Shown one piece after another: positions 1 to 8,697 of a stretch of 64,000 nucleotides of DNA. The notes beneath the pieces are model-generated. The model was not told the origin of the DNA, ran no database searches, and worked only from the letters and a program-made list of their open reading frames with translations. Origin of the DNA: Aquabacterium sp. (lineage in GTDB: Bacteria > Pseudomonadota > Gammaproteobacteria > Burkholderiales > Burkholderiaceae_C); contig JAURXM010000111.1 in assembly GCA_030654395.1 (NCBI GenBank), positions 1 through 64,000 on the forward strand, in the 5' to 3' direction. Each line of letters starts with the position of its first letter. Within the stretch, counting starts at the first letter, position 1. The translations under genes were made by a program, and so were the position numbers.

Positions 1-1
1 C

Positions 2-1753
2 ATGCTGCGCACCGCTGAAAGCGATTTGCGCAAAGACCTGCCACGGTTTGATGCCAGCACGGTGATCGGCACCAACATCGACACCTTCCATAAAAACCCT
101 GCGCACCAACGCGGCTTGCTGGATCGTTTGACCGGTGGACATAAGACACGCTTGAGCATTGGTGGTCGCCGCTTTGATCTGACGGTCAACCCGATCCGAG
201 AGAGCGATGGCAAGCGCCTGGGAACCGTGGTGGAGTGGAAGGACATGACCAGCCAGCTGGCTTTGGAAGAGGCCCAAGAAAAGTTGGCCGCTGACAATGC
301 GCGCGTCAAGCAGGCACTCGATAGTTGCTCAACCAATGTGATGATTGCCGATCCAGATGGCAACATCATCTACAGCAATGATTCAGTCATGGCGATGCTG
401 CGCCGCAATGAGAGCGAGCTGCGCAAATCGCTGCCTCAGTTCTCAGCCAGTCGCGTGGTAGGCACCAACTTTGATACCTTCCACAAAAACCCTGCGCACC
501 AGCGCAATTTGTTGGGCGGCATCAAGGGCGAGCACAAGGCCTTCATCAAGGTCGGTATCTTGGACTTTGGTCTGATCGCCAACCCGATATCGGACGCATC
601 GGGCAAGCGCCTAGGTACGGTCGTTGAGTGGAAAGACCGCACAGGTGAAGTCGCTGCAGAGGCTGAGATCAGCAACTTGGTTGATGGCGCGACACAGGGC
701 GATTTCTCTCAACGCATGGTGCTCGAAGGCAAGGAGCCGTTCTTCCGCCTGATGGGTGAGAAGTTCAATGACCTGATCACCACCATCAGCAAAACGATTG
801 TTGAGGTGCGTGTCGCCGCAGGCGAGCTGACATCGGCGGCTAACCAAGTGTCTGAGACATCGCAGTCGCTGTCGCAATCGGCGGCATCGCAAGCGGCCAG
901 TGTGGAGGAGACCAGCGCCTCGTTGCAAGAGATGGCCGCATCCGTCAAGCAAAACGCAGACAGCGCCAACGTGACCGATGGCATGGCCTCTAAGGCGGCC
1001 ACGGAAGCCATGGAAGGAGGTGGCGCCGTGACCCGCACGGTGGACGCGATGAAGGAGATCGCCACGAAGATTTCCATCATTGACGATATTGCCTACCAGA
1101 CGAACCTGTTGGCGCTGAACGCGGCGATCGAGGCGGCGCGTGCAGGCGAGCATGGCCGTGGGTTTGCCGTGGTGGCCGCTGAGGTGCGCAAGTTGGCCGA
1201 ACGCAGCCAAGTGGCCGCACAAGAGATCGGTCAGTTGGCTGGCTCCAGCGTGAGCTTGGCAGAAAAAGCAGGCGACTTGCTCAAGCAGATGGTGCCATCG
1301 ATCCACAAGACCAGTGAGTTGGTGCAAGAGATCGCAGCCGCATCGGGTGAGCAATCAGATGGCGTGGCGCAGATCACAGGCGCGATGGAGCACCTTAATG
1401 GGGCCACGCAGCAAAACGCATCGGCCGCAGAAGAATTGTCTGCCACGTCTGAAGAGTTGTCGGCACAAGCCACACAGCTGCAAGGCTTGATGGGCTACTT
1501 CAAGCTCAAGGAAGATGGGAAAAATGGCGGCAATGGGGGCGCCAGTGGGGGCGGATCATCACAGCGCGACAGCGAAGTACGGCCAAAACAATTTGCAGCC
1601 GTCGCACCCGTGCAGGCACCTAGGCCAGTAACGACGTCTCGCCCAGCGCAGTCTAATGGGCGTGTGGGGGCATCGGCCAGTACGGGCAGGGTCACGTCGT
1701 CATCAGCGGCCTCGGCCTCATCGATTGACGAATCTCACTTTGCGAACTTCTGA
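2..1753 (+). CDS. PAS-domain methyl-accepting chemotaxis protein (5' end outside window)
   Basis: Chemoreceptor that would signal to CheA through CheW. The frame is open from the window edge and the Met at base 2 lies inside a PAS domain, so the true start is upstream. Residues 1-83 are the rear part of one PAS domain and about 105-215 form a second, nearly identical PAS copy; both contain [10 protein letters not shown] and GTVVEWKD. A short HAMP-like linker leads to the MCP signalling domain (about 270-500), whose hairpin tip at about 360-400 reads [17 protein letters not shown]. No membrane segment is visible in this part, so it may be cytosolic or anchored upstream. The tail after residue 505 is rich in Gly, Ser, Pro and Ala and ends HFANF, possibly a degenerate CheR/CheB tether. 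cheW starts 3 bp after the stop. Confidence 0.95.
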   Translation: MLRTAESDLRKDLPRFDASTVIGTNIDTFHKNPAHQRGLLDRLTGGHKTRLSIGGRRFDLTVNPIRESDGKRLGTVVEWKDMTSQLALEEAQEKLAADNARVKQALDSCSTNVMIADPDGNIIYSNDSVMAMLRRNESELRKSLPQFSASRVVGTNFDTFHKNPAHQRNLLGGIKGEHKAFIKVGILDFGLIANPISDASGKRLGTVVEWKDRTGEVAAEAEISNLVDGATQGDFSQRMVLEGKEPFFRLMGEKFNDLITTISKTIVEVRVAAGELTSAANQVSETSQSLSQSAASQAASVEETSASLQEMAASVKQNADSANVTDGMASKAATEAMEGGGAVTRTVDAMKEIATKISIIDDIAYQTNLLALNAAIEAARAGEHGRGFAVVAAEVRKLAERSQVAAQEIGQLAGSSVSLAEKAGDLLKQMVPSIHKTSELVQEIAAASGEQSDGVAQITGAMEHLNGATQQNASAAEELSATSEELSAQATQLQGLMGYFKLKEDGKNGGNGGASGGGSSQRDSEVRPKQFAAVAPVQAPRPVTTSRPAQSNGRVGASASTGRVTSSSAASASSIDESHFANF

Positions 1754-1755
1754 TC

Positions 1756-2295
1756 ATGAACAACACCCTGTCTGCCGTTGTAGAGGGCGCCCGGCCGCCC
1801 ACCGATCAAAACTTGGTGACATCCAAGCAATATCTGTGTCTGGCTGTTGGCAATGAAACTTACGCCATTGGCATTGACATGGTGCGAGAGATATTAGAGG
1901 TGTGCAGCATGACACCCCTGCCGTTGACGCCTGACTTTGTTCGTGGCGTCATGAACCTGCGTGGTGCAGTGGTGCCGGTGATTGACCTCAAGGCCCGCTT
2001 TGGGGCAGAGCCCGCTGTGATCGGTCGCCGCAGCAGTGTGGTGATCGTCGAGACAGACCACCAAGATGCAGATGGCGCTTTGGTTGTGGGTGTGCTGGTG
2101 GACGGTGTCTCAGAAGTGTTGGAGATTGCTAACCACGACATTGAAATGGTGCCCGCATTGGGTACACGCATACCGCGTGAGTTCTTGCAAGGCATGGCCA
2201 AAGCCAAGGGCACGATTTTATCGATCCTGGATGCTGACCGCATCTTGGCTCGTGAAGAGATGGCGACCTTGATCGCCTCTCACGTATCGCATTGA
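1756..2295 (+). CDS. cheW: Chemotaxis coupling protein CheW
   Basis: Adaptor that links chemoreceptors to the kinase CheA. The 179-residue protein has a CheW fold over residues about 25-165, with family-typical segments YLCLAVGNETYAIGI, PDFVRGVMNLRGAVVPVIDL and VDGVSEVLEI. The N-terminal 25 residues are a non-conserved lead. It begins 3 bp after the receptor stop and is followed 45 bp later by cheR, so it is part of one transcription unit with cheR, cheD and cheB. No strong ribosome-binding site precedes it, which fits translational coupling to the upstream receptor. cheA and cheY, normally near, are not in the window and are probably upstream. Confidence 0.96.
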   Translation: MNNTLSAVVEGARPPTDQNLVTSKQYLCLAVGNETYAIGIDMVREILEVCSMTPLPLTPDFVRGVMNLRGAVVPVIDLKARFGAEPAVIGRRSSVVIVETDHQDADGALVVGVLVDGVSEVLEIANHDIEMVPALGTRIPREFLQGMAKAKGTILSILDADRILAREEMATLIASHVSH

Positions 2296-2340
2296 TGCCA
2301 CTGGTGCATTGATCACATTATTTTGTGTGAGGGACAAGTC

Positions 2341-3135
2341 ATGAAACTGTCAGAGAGATCTTTTGGTGTCGTGGCTGAAGCGTTTCACCGCGTGTCGGGC
2401 ATCAAGCTGGTGCCTGCTAAACGCCAGCTCGTGATTGGGCGCCTGCAAAAGCTAGCGACAGAGCGTGGGCTAGATAACCTTGACGAGTACGTTGAGCAGG
2501 TCATCAAGGGGGGTGATCAGGCTGAGCTGGTGCGGGTGGTTGACCGCTTGACCACCAACGAGACTTACTTTTTCAGAGAGCCAGCCCACTTTGAGTTTTT
2601 GGCCACACTGTTGTCACGCCGCCGTCCGGGTACGGAGTTTCGCGTCTGGAGTGCAGCGAGTTCATCGGGTGAGGAGGCCTACAGCATTGCCATGTTGTTG
2701 GCCGACAAAATTGGCCCTAATGGTTGGAAGATTGTGGGCACCGACTTGTCAACGGCCATGGTCGATGCGGCCCAAAAAGGCCTGTATCCCATGGAACGGG
2801 CACGAGGTACCAGCCCCGCTTACATGAAGAAGTACTGCAAGCGTGGCTCCGGGCCTTATGAAGGCCATTTCCTGGTCAACAAAGAGTTGCGTGCAAACGT
2901 GCGCTTTGTGCAGGCCAACCTCACGCAAACGCTGCCTGATATGGGCCAGTTTGATGTCGTGTTTTTGCGTAACGTGTTGATCTATTTTGAGCCCGACGCC
3001 AAGCTGGACATCGTCAAACGGGTCAGCCCCCTGATCAAACCAGGTGGCTATTTGTTCACGGGACACTCAGAGTCCCTGAGTAGTTTGCCAACGGGCCTCA
3101 CGAACGTGAGCCCAGCTATATATGCTCGAACTTGA
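2341..3135 (+). CDS. cheR: Chemotaxis protein methyltransferase CheR
   Basis: S-adenosylmethionine-dependent methyltransferase that methylates glutamates on chemoreceptors during adaptation. The 264-residue protein has the N-terminal all-alpha CheR domain (about 5-70) and a Rossmann methyltransferase domain with WSAASSSGEEAYSIAM, the SAM-binding GTDLS segment and FDVVFLRNVLIYF. An in-frame start 18 bp upstream is possible, but the ATG at 2341 has a GAGGGA ribosome-binding site at good spacing and is preferred. Its 3' end overlaps cheD by 14 bp, indicating translational coupling. Confidence 0.96.
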   Translation: MKLSERSFGVVAEAFHRVSGIKLVPAKRQLVIGRLQKLATERGLDNLDEYVEQVIKGGDQAELVRVVDRLTTNETYFFREPAHFEFLATLLSRRRPGTEFRVWSAASSSGEEAYSIAMLLADKIGPNGWKIVGTDLSTAMVDAAQKGLYPMERARGTSPAYMKKYCKRGSGPYEGHFLVNKELRANVRFVQANLTQTLPDMGQFDVVFLRNVLIYFEPDAKLDIVKRVSPLIKPGGYLFTGHSESLSSLPTGLTNVSPAIYART

Positions 3136-3649
3136 CAGTAAGGGCCCAGCCCGACTCAAACACCATGGTGGTGAGAAAGTATTCTTGCTACCCGGTCAGT
3201 GGTACTTCGGCCATACAGGCGCGACGGTGAAGACGCTGCTTGGCTCGTGCATTGGCGTGACGCTTTGGCACCCGCGCCGCAAGATGGGGGGCATGTGCCA
3301 CTTCTTGCTGCCCACGCGCAAAGGCGCTTCAACCGGCTTTTTGGACGGACGCTATGGCGACGAGGCGGTGGCGCTTTTGGCCGACGAGATCAAACGCAGC
3401 GGCACCAAAACCCAAGATTACGAGGTTAACTTGTACGGCGGCGCCGACACCATGCCCGAGGAGGCCAAGGTGAAATTCAACATTGGTGAGCAAAACGTCG
3501 AGAAGGCTTGGTCGATCATTGACCAGTATGGCTTTCAGTTGCAGTGCGTTGACGTGGGCGGTAACGAGCCGCGTAACGTGACGATCGACCTGACCAATGG
3601 CCAGGTGATTTTGAACCGCGGTAAAGCCCCAACGGCCAGAAAGGTTTGA
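3122..3649 (+). CDS. cheD: Chemoreceptor glutamine deamidase CheD
   Basis: Deamidates specific glutamines on chemoreceptors, making them methylatable, and in some bacteria interacts with CheC or CheY. The 175-residue protein shows the CheD catalytic cysteine in [13 protein letters not shown] (about residue 42) and the conserved histidine in GGMCHFLLP. The central YGGADTM and the C-terminal [18 protein letters not shown] segments are also typical. It overlaps cheR by 14 bp and is followed by cheB after 4 bp, an order common in proteobacterial chemotaxis operons. Confidence 0.95.
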   Translation: MLELDSKGPARLKHHGGEKVFLLPGQWYFGHTGATVKTLLGSCIGVTLWHPRRKMGGMCHFLLPTRKGASTGFLDGRYGDEAVALLADEIKRSGTKTQDYEVNLYGGADTMPEEAKVKFNIGEQNVEKAWSIIDQYGFQLQCVDVGGNEPRNVTIDLTNGQVILNRGKAPTARKV

Positions 3650-3653
3650 GATC

Positions 3654-4733
3654 ATGAGCAAAATCAAAGTGATGTTGGTGGACGACTCCGCCATTGTGAG
3701 AAAGCACTTGTCCGACTTGCTCACAGCAGGTGGCCTGAACGTGATCGGTACTGCTGCTGACCCGGTGTTCGCGATGCAGCGCATGAAGACCAATTGGCCT
3801 GATGTTTTGGTGCTGGATGTGGAGATGCCGCGCATGGATGGCATCACCTTCTTGAAGCAAGTGATGGCTGAGCGCCCTACGCCCGTGGTGATGTGCTCAA
3901 CCTTGACTGAAAAAGGTGGTCAAACCACCATGCAAGCTTTGGCAGCCGGTGCAGTGGGTTTCATCACCAAACCCACGATTGGCCTGAAGGGTTTTCTAGA
4001 GGACGACAGCAACGGCATTGTGGCGGCGGTCAAAGCAGCGGCCAGGGCCAATATGTCGGCGCTCAAACAGACCATGCCAGGGCAGGCTAAGCCCGGTGTG
4101 GTGCGTGCACCCATTGCAGCATCGCCGCAAGAAGCCATGGCCGAGACCACCGACCGTGTGATTGCCATTGGCATTTCCACAGGGGGCGTGCAAACCATTG
4201 AAACCGTGTTGACGCGGTTACCTAGGACGGCCCCTGGCATCGTCATTGTCCAGCACATGCCGCCTAACTTCACGGCCAGCTTGGCTGCGCGCCTCAACGG
4301 ATTGTGTGATTTGGATGTCATGGAGGCCAAGGATGGCGACCGCGTCATCAATGGCCGCGTCTTGTATGCACCAGGGGGGCGCCACATGCGCCTCAAGCGC
4401 AGCGGCGCACAGTACCTTGTCGAGGTTTTTGATGGGCCTCTCGTCAACCACCATCGCCCCAATATCGATGTGTTATTTAAGTCCGTTGCGCAGTGCGCAG
4501 GCCGCAACGCCATTGGTGTCGTCATGACGGGTATGGGGGATGACGGTGCACGTGGCTTGATGGAGATGCGCAACGCGGGCGCCAAAACAGCCGCACAGGA
4601 CGAGGCCAGTTGCGTTGTCTACGGCATGCCCAAAGAGGCCGTCAAACACGGTGGTGTGCAGCAAGTGGTGCCATTGGATGACATGCCTGCGTGGCTGATG
4701 TCCGCAGCGCGTGCCTCTTTGACACGTGCTTGA
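3654..4733 (+). CDS. cheB: Chemotaxis response regulator methylesterase/deamidase CheB
   Basis: Removes methyl groups from chemoreceptors, activated by phosphotransfer from CheA. The 359-residue protein has a receiver domain (about 4-120) with acidic pocket VDD and phospho-acceptor Asp55 in [14 protein letters not shown] linker of about 45 residues follows, then the CheB catalytic domain (about 165-350) with the serine in IGISTGG, the histidine in VQHMPPNF and the aspartate in [12 protein letters not shown]. Start ATG 3654 follows an AAAGGTTTGAG ribosome-binding region. It closes the cheW-R-D-B block; the next receptor starts 32 bp later. Confidence 0.97.
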   Translation: MSKIKVMLVDDSAIVRKHLSDLLTAGGLNVIGTAADPVFAMQRMKTNWPDVLVLDVEMPRMDGITFLKQVMAERPTPVVMCSTLTEKGGQTTMQALAAGAVGFITKPTIGLKGFLEDDSNGIVAAVKAAARANMSALKQTMPGQAKPGVVRAPIAASPQEAMAETTDRVIAIGISTGGVQTIETVLTRLPRTAPGIVIVQHMPPNFTASLAARLNGLCDLDVMEAKDGDRVINGRVLYAPGGRHMRLKRSGAQYLVEVFDGPLVNHHRPNIDVLFKSVAQCAGRNAIGVVMTGMGDDGARGLMEMRNAGAKTAAQDEASCVVYGMPKEAVKHGGVQQVVPLDDMPAWLMSAARASLTRA

Positions 4734-4765
4734 GAGACAAACAAATTCAAGGTGGGGGCGATGAC

Positions 4766-7120
4766 ATGAACAGGCGGTTCTTTGTGTGGTTGATGGCGCC
4801 TGGTATCAGGTTGATGCGCCACTATGACCTTGAAGTCAAGTTTGCTGCGCTCAGTGGGGGTGCATTTGCCTTGATTCTGTGCTTGACGCTGTATGCGCTT
4901 GGTCAGCATGTGCGCGATCTGCGCACCACCCAGAGCGAGTTGACCGGTGTGACCTTGGTTGGGGATGTCACCCAGTTGGCCTCCTTGGTGATGCAACACA
5001 GGGGCATCACCCATTTGATCGCCCACGGTGAGACCACAGCATCAGCTCAGTTGGCGCAAACGCGCGCCGATCTGAAAGAGGCGATCAAGCAAACAGACGC
5101 TCACCTTGCCGCAAACCCTCTGCCTTTGTTGGCGACACAGTGGCAAGGTGTTAAATCGGGTTTGCTTAGCTTGATGGTGGGTATGCCACAAGCGGGCGAC
5201 GTGGCCTTGTTTGATGCGCACACCGTGCAAGTACAAAGCCTCAGACAGTTCATGCTATGGGTTGGTGATACATCAACCCTGCTGCTTGACCCGGATCCCG
5301 AGAGTTTTTACCTGATGCTGTTGTTGGTTGACCGTCACTTGCCTTTGCTTGATACGGTAGGCCAGTTACGTGGGCAGGGTGCCAACATCGTGGCCAAGGC
5401 GAGCGTGACGGCGCTGGATGTGCAGGCCATGGAAAACCTGCAAAAGCAGCTTGAGGTCAAGCTACTTGATGCGGATCAACTCTTTGCCACCGTGGCCCGA
5501 TACAGAGGCCGCAACGATGTGGCATGGGGTGCCAGTCGGGCCATGATGGCCGCTTATGGACAAGAGATCGTTGATTTGGCTGGCTCTGATACATCGCGCC
5601 AGCATGCTGATGCTGTCTTTAAACGGGGCACCAAAGTCATCTCGTCTAGCCTGTTGCTGCATGGCACCTTGCTCAAGCGGCTCAATGACCTGTTGCAGCA
5701 AAGACAGCATCACCAAGAGCTGGTGATTGCGATCTACCTTGGCGTGACCTTATTGACCTTTTTGGTGATGACCTATCTGGTGATGGCCTTGTATGCCTCG
5801 CTGAGTGGCGCCATCAACGCGATGAACGGCGCCATTGATGACGTCAGCCACGGCAACTTGACACGCCCACGGGACATCGCAGGTCAAGATGAGCTGGCCC
5901 GCGTGGGGCTGGGTATGCGTAACATGACCCTGCATTTGTCTGGCATCGTGGCCGGCATCCGCAGCAACGCGATGTTGGTGGCACTGTCGGCCAAAAAAAT
6001 CGGGGATGGGGGCATGGCGTTGGCACAGCGCACGGAGCGCACAGCACAACGCTTGCGCGATGCCACCCGTGGAGTGCGCCAAATCCAGCAGGTCTTGAGC
6101 GCGGGCACGGCGTCTGCCGACAATATGCTCAGCCAGGTGACACAGGTCAGTGCGGTGGCAGCACAAGGCAATGCGCAAATGCCTGCTGCTGCGCAGACCA
6201 TGGCTCAGATTGAGCAAGGCAGCCAGCGCATGGGCGAGATCGTGGGCATGATCGAGGACATCGCCTTTCAGACCAATATGCTGGCACTCAATGCGGCAGT
6301 GGAGGCTGCACGGGCAGGCGAGGCTGGTTCTGGTTTTGCCGTGGTTGCCGGTGAGGTACGCAAACTGGCAGGCCGTTGCGCACAGGCTGTCGCTGAAATA
6401 AGCGACTTGATTGAGCAGTCCACCGTGCAGGTCGGTGATGGTGTGCGTCACATCGCTGACATGACGCAGACCCTCAACCAACTTGTTGGCGGCATTGAGG
6501 GCCTTGAGCAAGGCGTCTCGCGCATGTCGCAAGATGTGGGTCAGCAGCAGCAAACGCTGGAGGCGGTTGCACAAACCTTGGACAGCATGAACAGCTTGAC
6601 ACAAGAAAACGCGGCAGCCGCTGATGCGGCTTACGAATCAACCACGCAGTTGTTGAGCCGTGCGGGCAGCTTGTCCCAGTCTGTTCAGGGGATTTTGTTG
6701 TCGCAAGGCAGCGCCGATGAGGCCTTGACCTTGATGGAGCGGGCGGCCCGTTTGATTCGCGATCAAGGCCTAGCCGGTGCTGTAGCTGTGTTCCATGCGC
6801 CGGACTCAACCTACGTTGACCGTGATCTTTTTGTCTTTGGGGTCAGCCGCGATGGCACCAGGGTCTTTGACAGTTTGGCCCCCAGTTCTGTGGGGCAAGC
6901 ACTGCCGATGCTCGCATCCAGCGATGGCTTTTTGCTCAAGGATGCATTGTGGCGTGCTGCAGAGGGCGGTCAGGCGTGGATTGAGTACGACTATTGCCAC
7001 CCAGACACCTTGGCCATGCTGCCCAAAATGGCCTGCGTCGTCAAAATCAGTGACGACTTGCTGGTCTGCAGCGAGCTGTATACCGAACCCTCGGCGCTGA
7101 GCAAGATGGGGCACTCTTAA
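4766..7120 (+). CDS. Methyl-accepting chemotaxis protein with C-terminal Cache-like domain
   Basis: Membrane chemoreceptor of 784 residues. A cytoplasmic lead is followed by TM1 (about 28-48), a long helical periplasmic sensor (about 50-325), TM2 (about 325-352), a HAMP domain and the MCP signalling domain with its tip near 497-535 ([17 protein letters not shown]). Unusually, about 125 residues follow the signalling domain (about 655-784), with a pattern like single-Cache modules: [20 protein letters not shown], then WIEYDY and [13 protein letters not shown]. The frame is open 75 bp further upstream, but ATG 4766 has an AAGGTGGGGG ribosome-binding site and avoids overlap with cheB. What it senses is unknown; a second, cytoplasmic input through the C-terminal domain is inferred. 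Confidence 0.93.
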   Translation: MNRRFFVWLMAPGIRLMRHYDLEVKFAALSGGAFALILCLTLYALGQHVRDLRTTQSELTGVTLVGDVTQLASLVMQHRGITHLIAHGETTASAQLAQTRADLKEAIKQTDAHLAANPLPLLATQWQGVKSGLLSLMVGMPQAGDVALFDAHTVQVQSLRQFMLWVGDTSTLLLDPDPESFYLMLLLVDRHLPLLDTVGQLRGQGANIVAKASVTALDVQAMENLQKQLEVKLLDADQLFATVARYRGRNDVAWGASRAMMAAYGQEIVDLAGSDTSRQHADAVFKRGTKVISSSLLLHGTLLKRLNDLLQQRQHHQELVIAIYLGVTLLTFLVMTYLVMALYASLSGAINAMNGAIDDVSHGNLTRPRDIAGQDELARVGLGMRNMTLHLSGIVAGIRSNAMLVALSAKKIGDGGMALAQRTERTAQRLRDATRGVRQIQQVLSAGTASADNMLSQVTQVSAVAAQGNAQMPAAAQTMAQIEQGSQRMGEIVGMIEDIAFQTNMLALNAAVEAARAGEAGSGFAVVAGEVRKLAGRCAQAVAEISDLIEQSTVQVGDGVRHIADMTQTLNQLVGGIEGLEQGVSRMSQDVGQQQQTLEAVAQTLDSMNSLTQENAAAADAAYESTTQLLSRAGSLSQSVQGILLSQGSADEALTLMERAARLIRDQGLAGAVAVFHAPDSTYVDRDLFVFGVSRDGTRVFDSLAPSSVGQALPMLASSDGFLLKDALWRAAEGGQAWIEYDYCHPDTLAMLPKMACVVKISDDLLVCSELYTEPSALSKMGHS

Positions 7121-7143
7121 GTGCTTGTCATTTTGGCCGAAGA
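7117..7143 (+). promoter_or_regulatory. Candidate sigma-28 promoter for the receptor gene at 7186
   Basis: TTAAGTGC, 11 bp, GCCGAAGA. Against the flagellar sigma-28 consensus TAAAGTTT-N11-GCCGATAA this is 5/8 and 6/8 with exact spacing. It begins within the last codons of the preceding receptor gene and lies about 40 bp upstream of the next receptor start. The match is moderate, so the assignment is tentative. Confidence 0.45.
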
Positions 7144-7185
7144 CACATCAGTCAGTCCCTGCGTTCGCAGCCGTGAGAACACGCT

Positions 7186-8697
7186 ATGAGTCAAACAAAA
7201 AGCAAATCGCCGCGCAACACCCCACGACAGACGGACAGCATCATGCTCATGGCTGCGTTGCTGGCAGGCGCGGGTACCTTGTACATGGGCTACCTAGGGC
7301 ACAAGCTGGCCTTGGCTGGCGGATTGGCCGGGGCTGCTGCAGCCTTGTCCATCTGCGTCTTTGTTTGGGCGCGTGCGTCGATATGGTCTCGGATGGGTTT
7401 GACGCTGTCAGCCACAGCGATGGTGTGCGGCCTGATCTACATGGTTGGCGGCGGCGCTGATGCCTATTTGGGTATGTTTTTGTTGGGCACCTTGTTGCCG
7501 CAATATCGCAGCTGGCATTTGGTTTTGGGCGTAGGCGCTTTGTTGGTGGCCTTTCATCTGACTGTGGGTGTCACCTTACCTGGGCACCCTGGCTCAGTGG
7601 TGGTGCTGTGTGCTTTGGCCATGCAACATGCTTACTTGGCTTACATCGCCTATTGCGAGTCGGTCAGCGAGAGCGAGCGCTTTGAGCTGGACTTCTTGAT
7701 CCGCGCCATGGGCTTTGAGGGCCCGATTCGGCTGAACATGGATGTATTGCGAGCCGACTCGGTTGTGGGGCAGCGCCTCAAGCATGTGCAGCAACGCATG
7801 GCCGTGGCGATCCGGCAGGTGTATACGTCCATCGAAGGGGTGCAGCAAGCCTCAGAGGTCTTGCGCCAGGGCAGTGATGAGCTCAGCCAACGCACCCATT
7901 CCACGGCATCGGGCTTGCGTGATGCGGCCATGTGCTTGGATCAGATCAATGTGATTGTTCAAACCAGTGCACAGGCCTCTAGTGAGGCACGCTCCATGGC
8001 GGCGCGTGCCACTGAGTTGGCCAACAGCGGCGGGATGCAGGTTAAAAAAGTGGTGGACACGATGATGGCCATCAGCCAGTCGTCTGGCAAGATCACCGAC
8101 ATCATTTCGACCATTGAAGGCATTGCCTTTCAGACCAATATCTTGGCGCTGAACGCGGCTGTGGAAGCCGCGCGTGCTGGTGAACAAGGCAGGGGTTTTG
8201 CCGTGGTAGCGGCCGAGGTGCGCAGCTTGGCCCTCAGGTCATCTGAAGCCGCCCGCGAGATCAAAACCCTGATCACCGCATCGCAGCAAACCATTGAGTT
8301 CGGTGTGGGGCAAGTCAGCCAGACTGGCGGCACCATGGATGAAATCGTGCTGGCCGTGGCCCGTGTGGGCGAGGTGTTTGATCAGTTGTCTGCTGACTCG
8401 CACGAGCACGCAGGCGGCATCGATGTGGTGACACAGTCCGTTAAAGAGCTCGATGAAGTCACACAGCAAAACATTTTGGTTGCAGAGCGCTCTAGCAACA
8501 TCGCCAGCGAGTTGACACAGCATGCCGATCAGATGAGCGAGGTTTTGAGCTCTTTCAAACTGGGTGGCACGCCGCCTGTCAAAGCTGCGCCTGTTCACGC
8601 GGTGGTCAGTCCAGAAAAAGTGGCCACGGCGCCACGGCCAGCGCTGGCCTCAACATCACCGGCTGCGGCCAAGTCAGACGCGGTGGAATTTTTCTGA
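7186..8697 (+). CDS. Methyl-accepting chemotaxis protein with multi-pass membrane sensor
   Basis: Chemoreceptor of 503 residues. Residues about 15-165 hold some five or six hydrophobic helices with very short loops, so sensing probably occurs within the membrane or via the respiratory chain and not by a periplasmic ligand domain. The MCP signalling domain follows (about 200-465), with its hairpin tip at about 310-345 ([17 protein letters not shown]). A Pro/Ala-rich tail ends DAVEFF, possibly an adaptation-enzyme tether. A sigma-28-like promoter lies in the 65-bp gap upstream. Its stop overlaps the start of the downstream histidine kinase (TGATG), implying a shared transcript. Confidence 0.93.
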   Translation: MSQTKSKSPRNTPRQTDSIMLMAALLAGAGTLYMGYLGHKLALAGGLAGAAAALSICVFVWARASIWSRMGLTLSATAMVCGLIYMVGGGADAYLGMFLLGTLLPQYRSWHLVLGVGALLVAFHLTVGVTLPGHPGSVVVLCALAMQHAYLAYIAYCESVSESERFELDFLIRAMGFEGPIRLNMDVLRADSVVGQRLKHVQQRMAVAIRQVYTSIEGVQQASEVLRQGSDELSQRTHSTASGLRDAAMCLDQINVIVQTSAQASSEARSMAARATELANSGGMQVKKVVDTMMAISQSSGKITDIISTIEGIAFQTNILALNAAVEAARAGEQGRGFAVVAAEVRSLALRSSEAAREIKTLITASQQTIEFGVGQVSQTGGTMDEIVLAVARVGEVFDQLSADSHEHAGGIDVVTQSVKELDEVTQQNILVAERSSNIASELTQHADQMSEVLSSFKLGGTPPVKAAPVHAVVSPEKVATAPRPALASTSPAAAKSDAVEFF

